Below are positions 63,254 to 64,000 of a stretch of 64,000 nt of DNA, piece after piece (positions within the stretch are counted from its first letter, which is position 1; the number at the start of each line of letters is the position of its first letter). The position numbers were made by a program, and so were the translations under genes. The notes below the pieces were generated by a model that did no database searches, was not told the DNA's origin, and saw only the letters and a list, made by a program, of their open reading frames with translations. The stretch comes from Trichodelitschia bisporula (taxonomy: Eukaryota; Ascomycota; Dothideomycetes; Phaeotrichales; Phaeotrichaceae): assembly GCA_010356995.1 (NCBI GenBank), contig ML996692.1, positions 445,933 through 509,932 on the forward strand, written 5' to 3'.

Positions 63254-64000
63254 CTTGAAGGGACAGCACCGCAGATACTGTTCAGGTGAAGAGGGGTTTG
63301 AGAGCGGTAGATGGGGTTGATGAGAAGGTGGAGAGCGGGATTCAGTGCGGAGAGTGTACGATGTAACGCAAGTGAATTGCGCGGCAGTCGCGAGAATGCA
63401 ATGAAAGGCCAACCAACCAAGCCCAGCCAGCCAATGCGAAGGCCATCCAGCCCTGCCTGGCCGACAGCAATTGGGGCGCATGCAGCTTGGCTAGACCCTT
63501 GGCGTACGTGGCTGCTCATGAGCGAGAGCTGAATGGCAGAAAGTCATTGCCCCTCTCTCCAACAACTTGGCTAGGATGGATAGCAAGCACCTTTTAACCC
63601 CCCAAATAGTCTTTGCGGCGTATGCGTGTAGCACACACGTTCAAGGCTATGAAACACTCCTCCTGGTTACAACGTCCTCATGCCTAGTTCTAGTCCCAGA
63701 GTCATCAACCCCGTCTCAAGCGCAGTTGGGCAAAATCCAGAGGCACGATTTGACGCTCAAACGTGCATACCACGGCGGTCACGCGAGCCTGTGAGCAACG
63801 TCGGCCCAAGAGCCTCCCGTTCACGACTTCCGATGGAGTGGAAGTACATCGTAAACCGTAGACCATATGCGCACGCCAACATGGGAATCAATCAGTTTGT
63901 ATTATTATACATCAACTCCGCAGCATATATGTGTCCTACACGCAAAAGAAATTCAATGCAAGGTCCCACAGCTCCTGCTCATGTCGCATGATATGCAGTC
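63254..64000. other. Right-edge stretch without a recognised gene
   Basis: Upstream flank of the zinc-ribbon gene and unknown sequence. Open frames are short and overlapping. Confidence 0.55.

Overview
The window looks like a chromosome segment from a filamentous ascomycete (Pezizomycotina). Genes are GC-rich and broken by short introns of about 42-110 nt with GT-AG ends. Promoters are pyrimidine-rich. The products include fungal-specific families: a Zn2Cys6 regulator, STB6, DUR3, a GH76 wall protein, and Rmd5 and Hrd3 orthologues. No bacterial, plasmid or organelle signature was seen. The genus cannot be named from the sequence alone.

Layout. The left edge holds the 3' end of the Ran GTPase gene (1-442, +). 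A Zn2Cys6 regulator (2429-4836, +) converges on an Atos-domain protein (5596-7461, -). A repeat-rich stretch follows, then FYV7 (9505-10235, +). After 2.7 kb without a recognisable gene comes the urea/H+ symporter DUR3 (12900-15262, +). Next are a PH-domain protein (16584-19211, -), a 3.8-kb gene-poor stretch, a small coiled-coil protein (23012-23882, +), the GID-complex ligase subunit Rmd5 (24338-25699, -) and, divergent from it, STB6 (26563-29080, +). A broken unknown gene (29667-30444) lies before an ABCB multidrug-type exporter (31423-35999, +), which is followed by the ERAD factor Hrd3 (36460-38998, +).

From 40.4 to 46.4 kb lie three neighbouring genes for secreted or surface proteins: an aspartic protease, an S1/P1 nuclease and a GH76 (Dfg5/Dcw1-type) protein that appears to lack its catalytic aspartates. 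A poorly conserved stretch (46.4-48.2 kb) is followed by a Golgi-type GT31 glycosyltransferase (-), the SWR1 remodelling ATPase (-) and complex I subunit NDUFB8 (+). A relic of an FAD-linked oxidase, a nine-exon urease (-) and a six-exon zinc-ribbon protein (-) complete the window.

How genes work together. DUR3 imports urea and urease hydrolyses it; the genes are about 43 kb apart and both have GATA-type motifs upstream, as expected for nitrogen-regulated genes. The protease and nuclease suit extracellular protein and nucleic-acid scavenging. Rmd5, Hrd3 and SWR1 are conserved housekeeping genes. The less ordinary signals are two micro-exons (17 and 9 nt), a probable GH76 pseudoenzyme, an exporter intron that still spells a conserved membrane motif, and an inverted pair of diverged 0.6-kb repeats at 15.5 and 39.3 kb, one carrying a perfect palindrome with a tRNA-like B-box. 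I found no convincing new multi-gene system.
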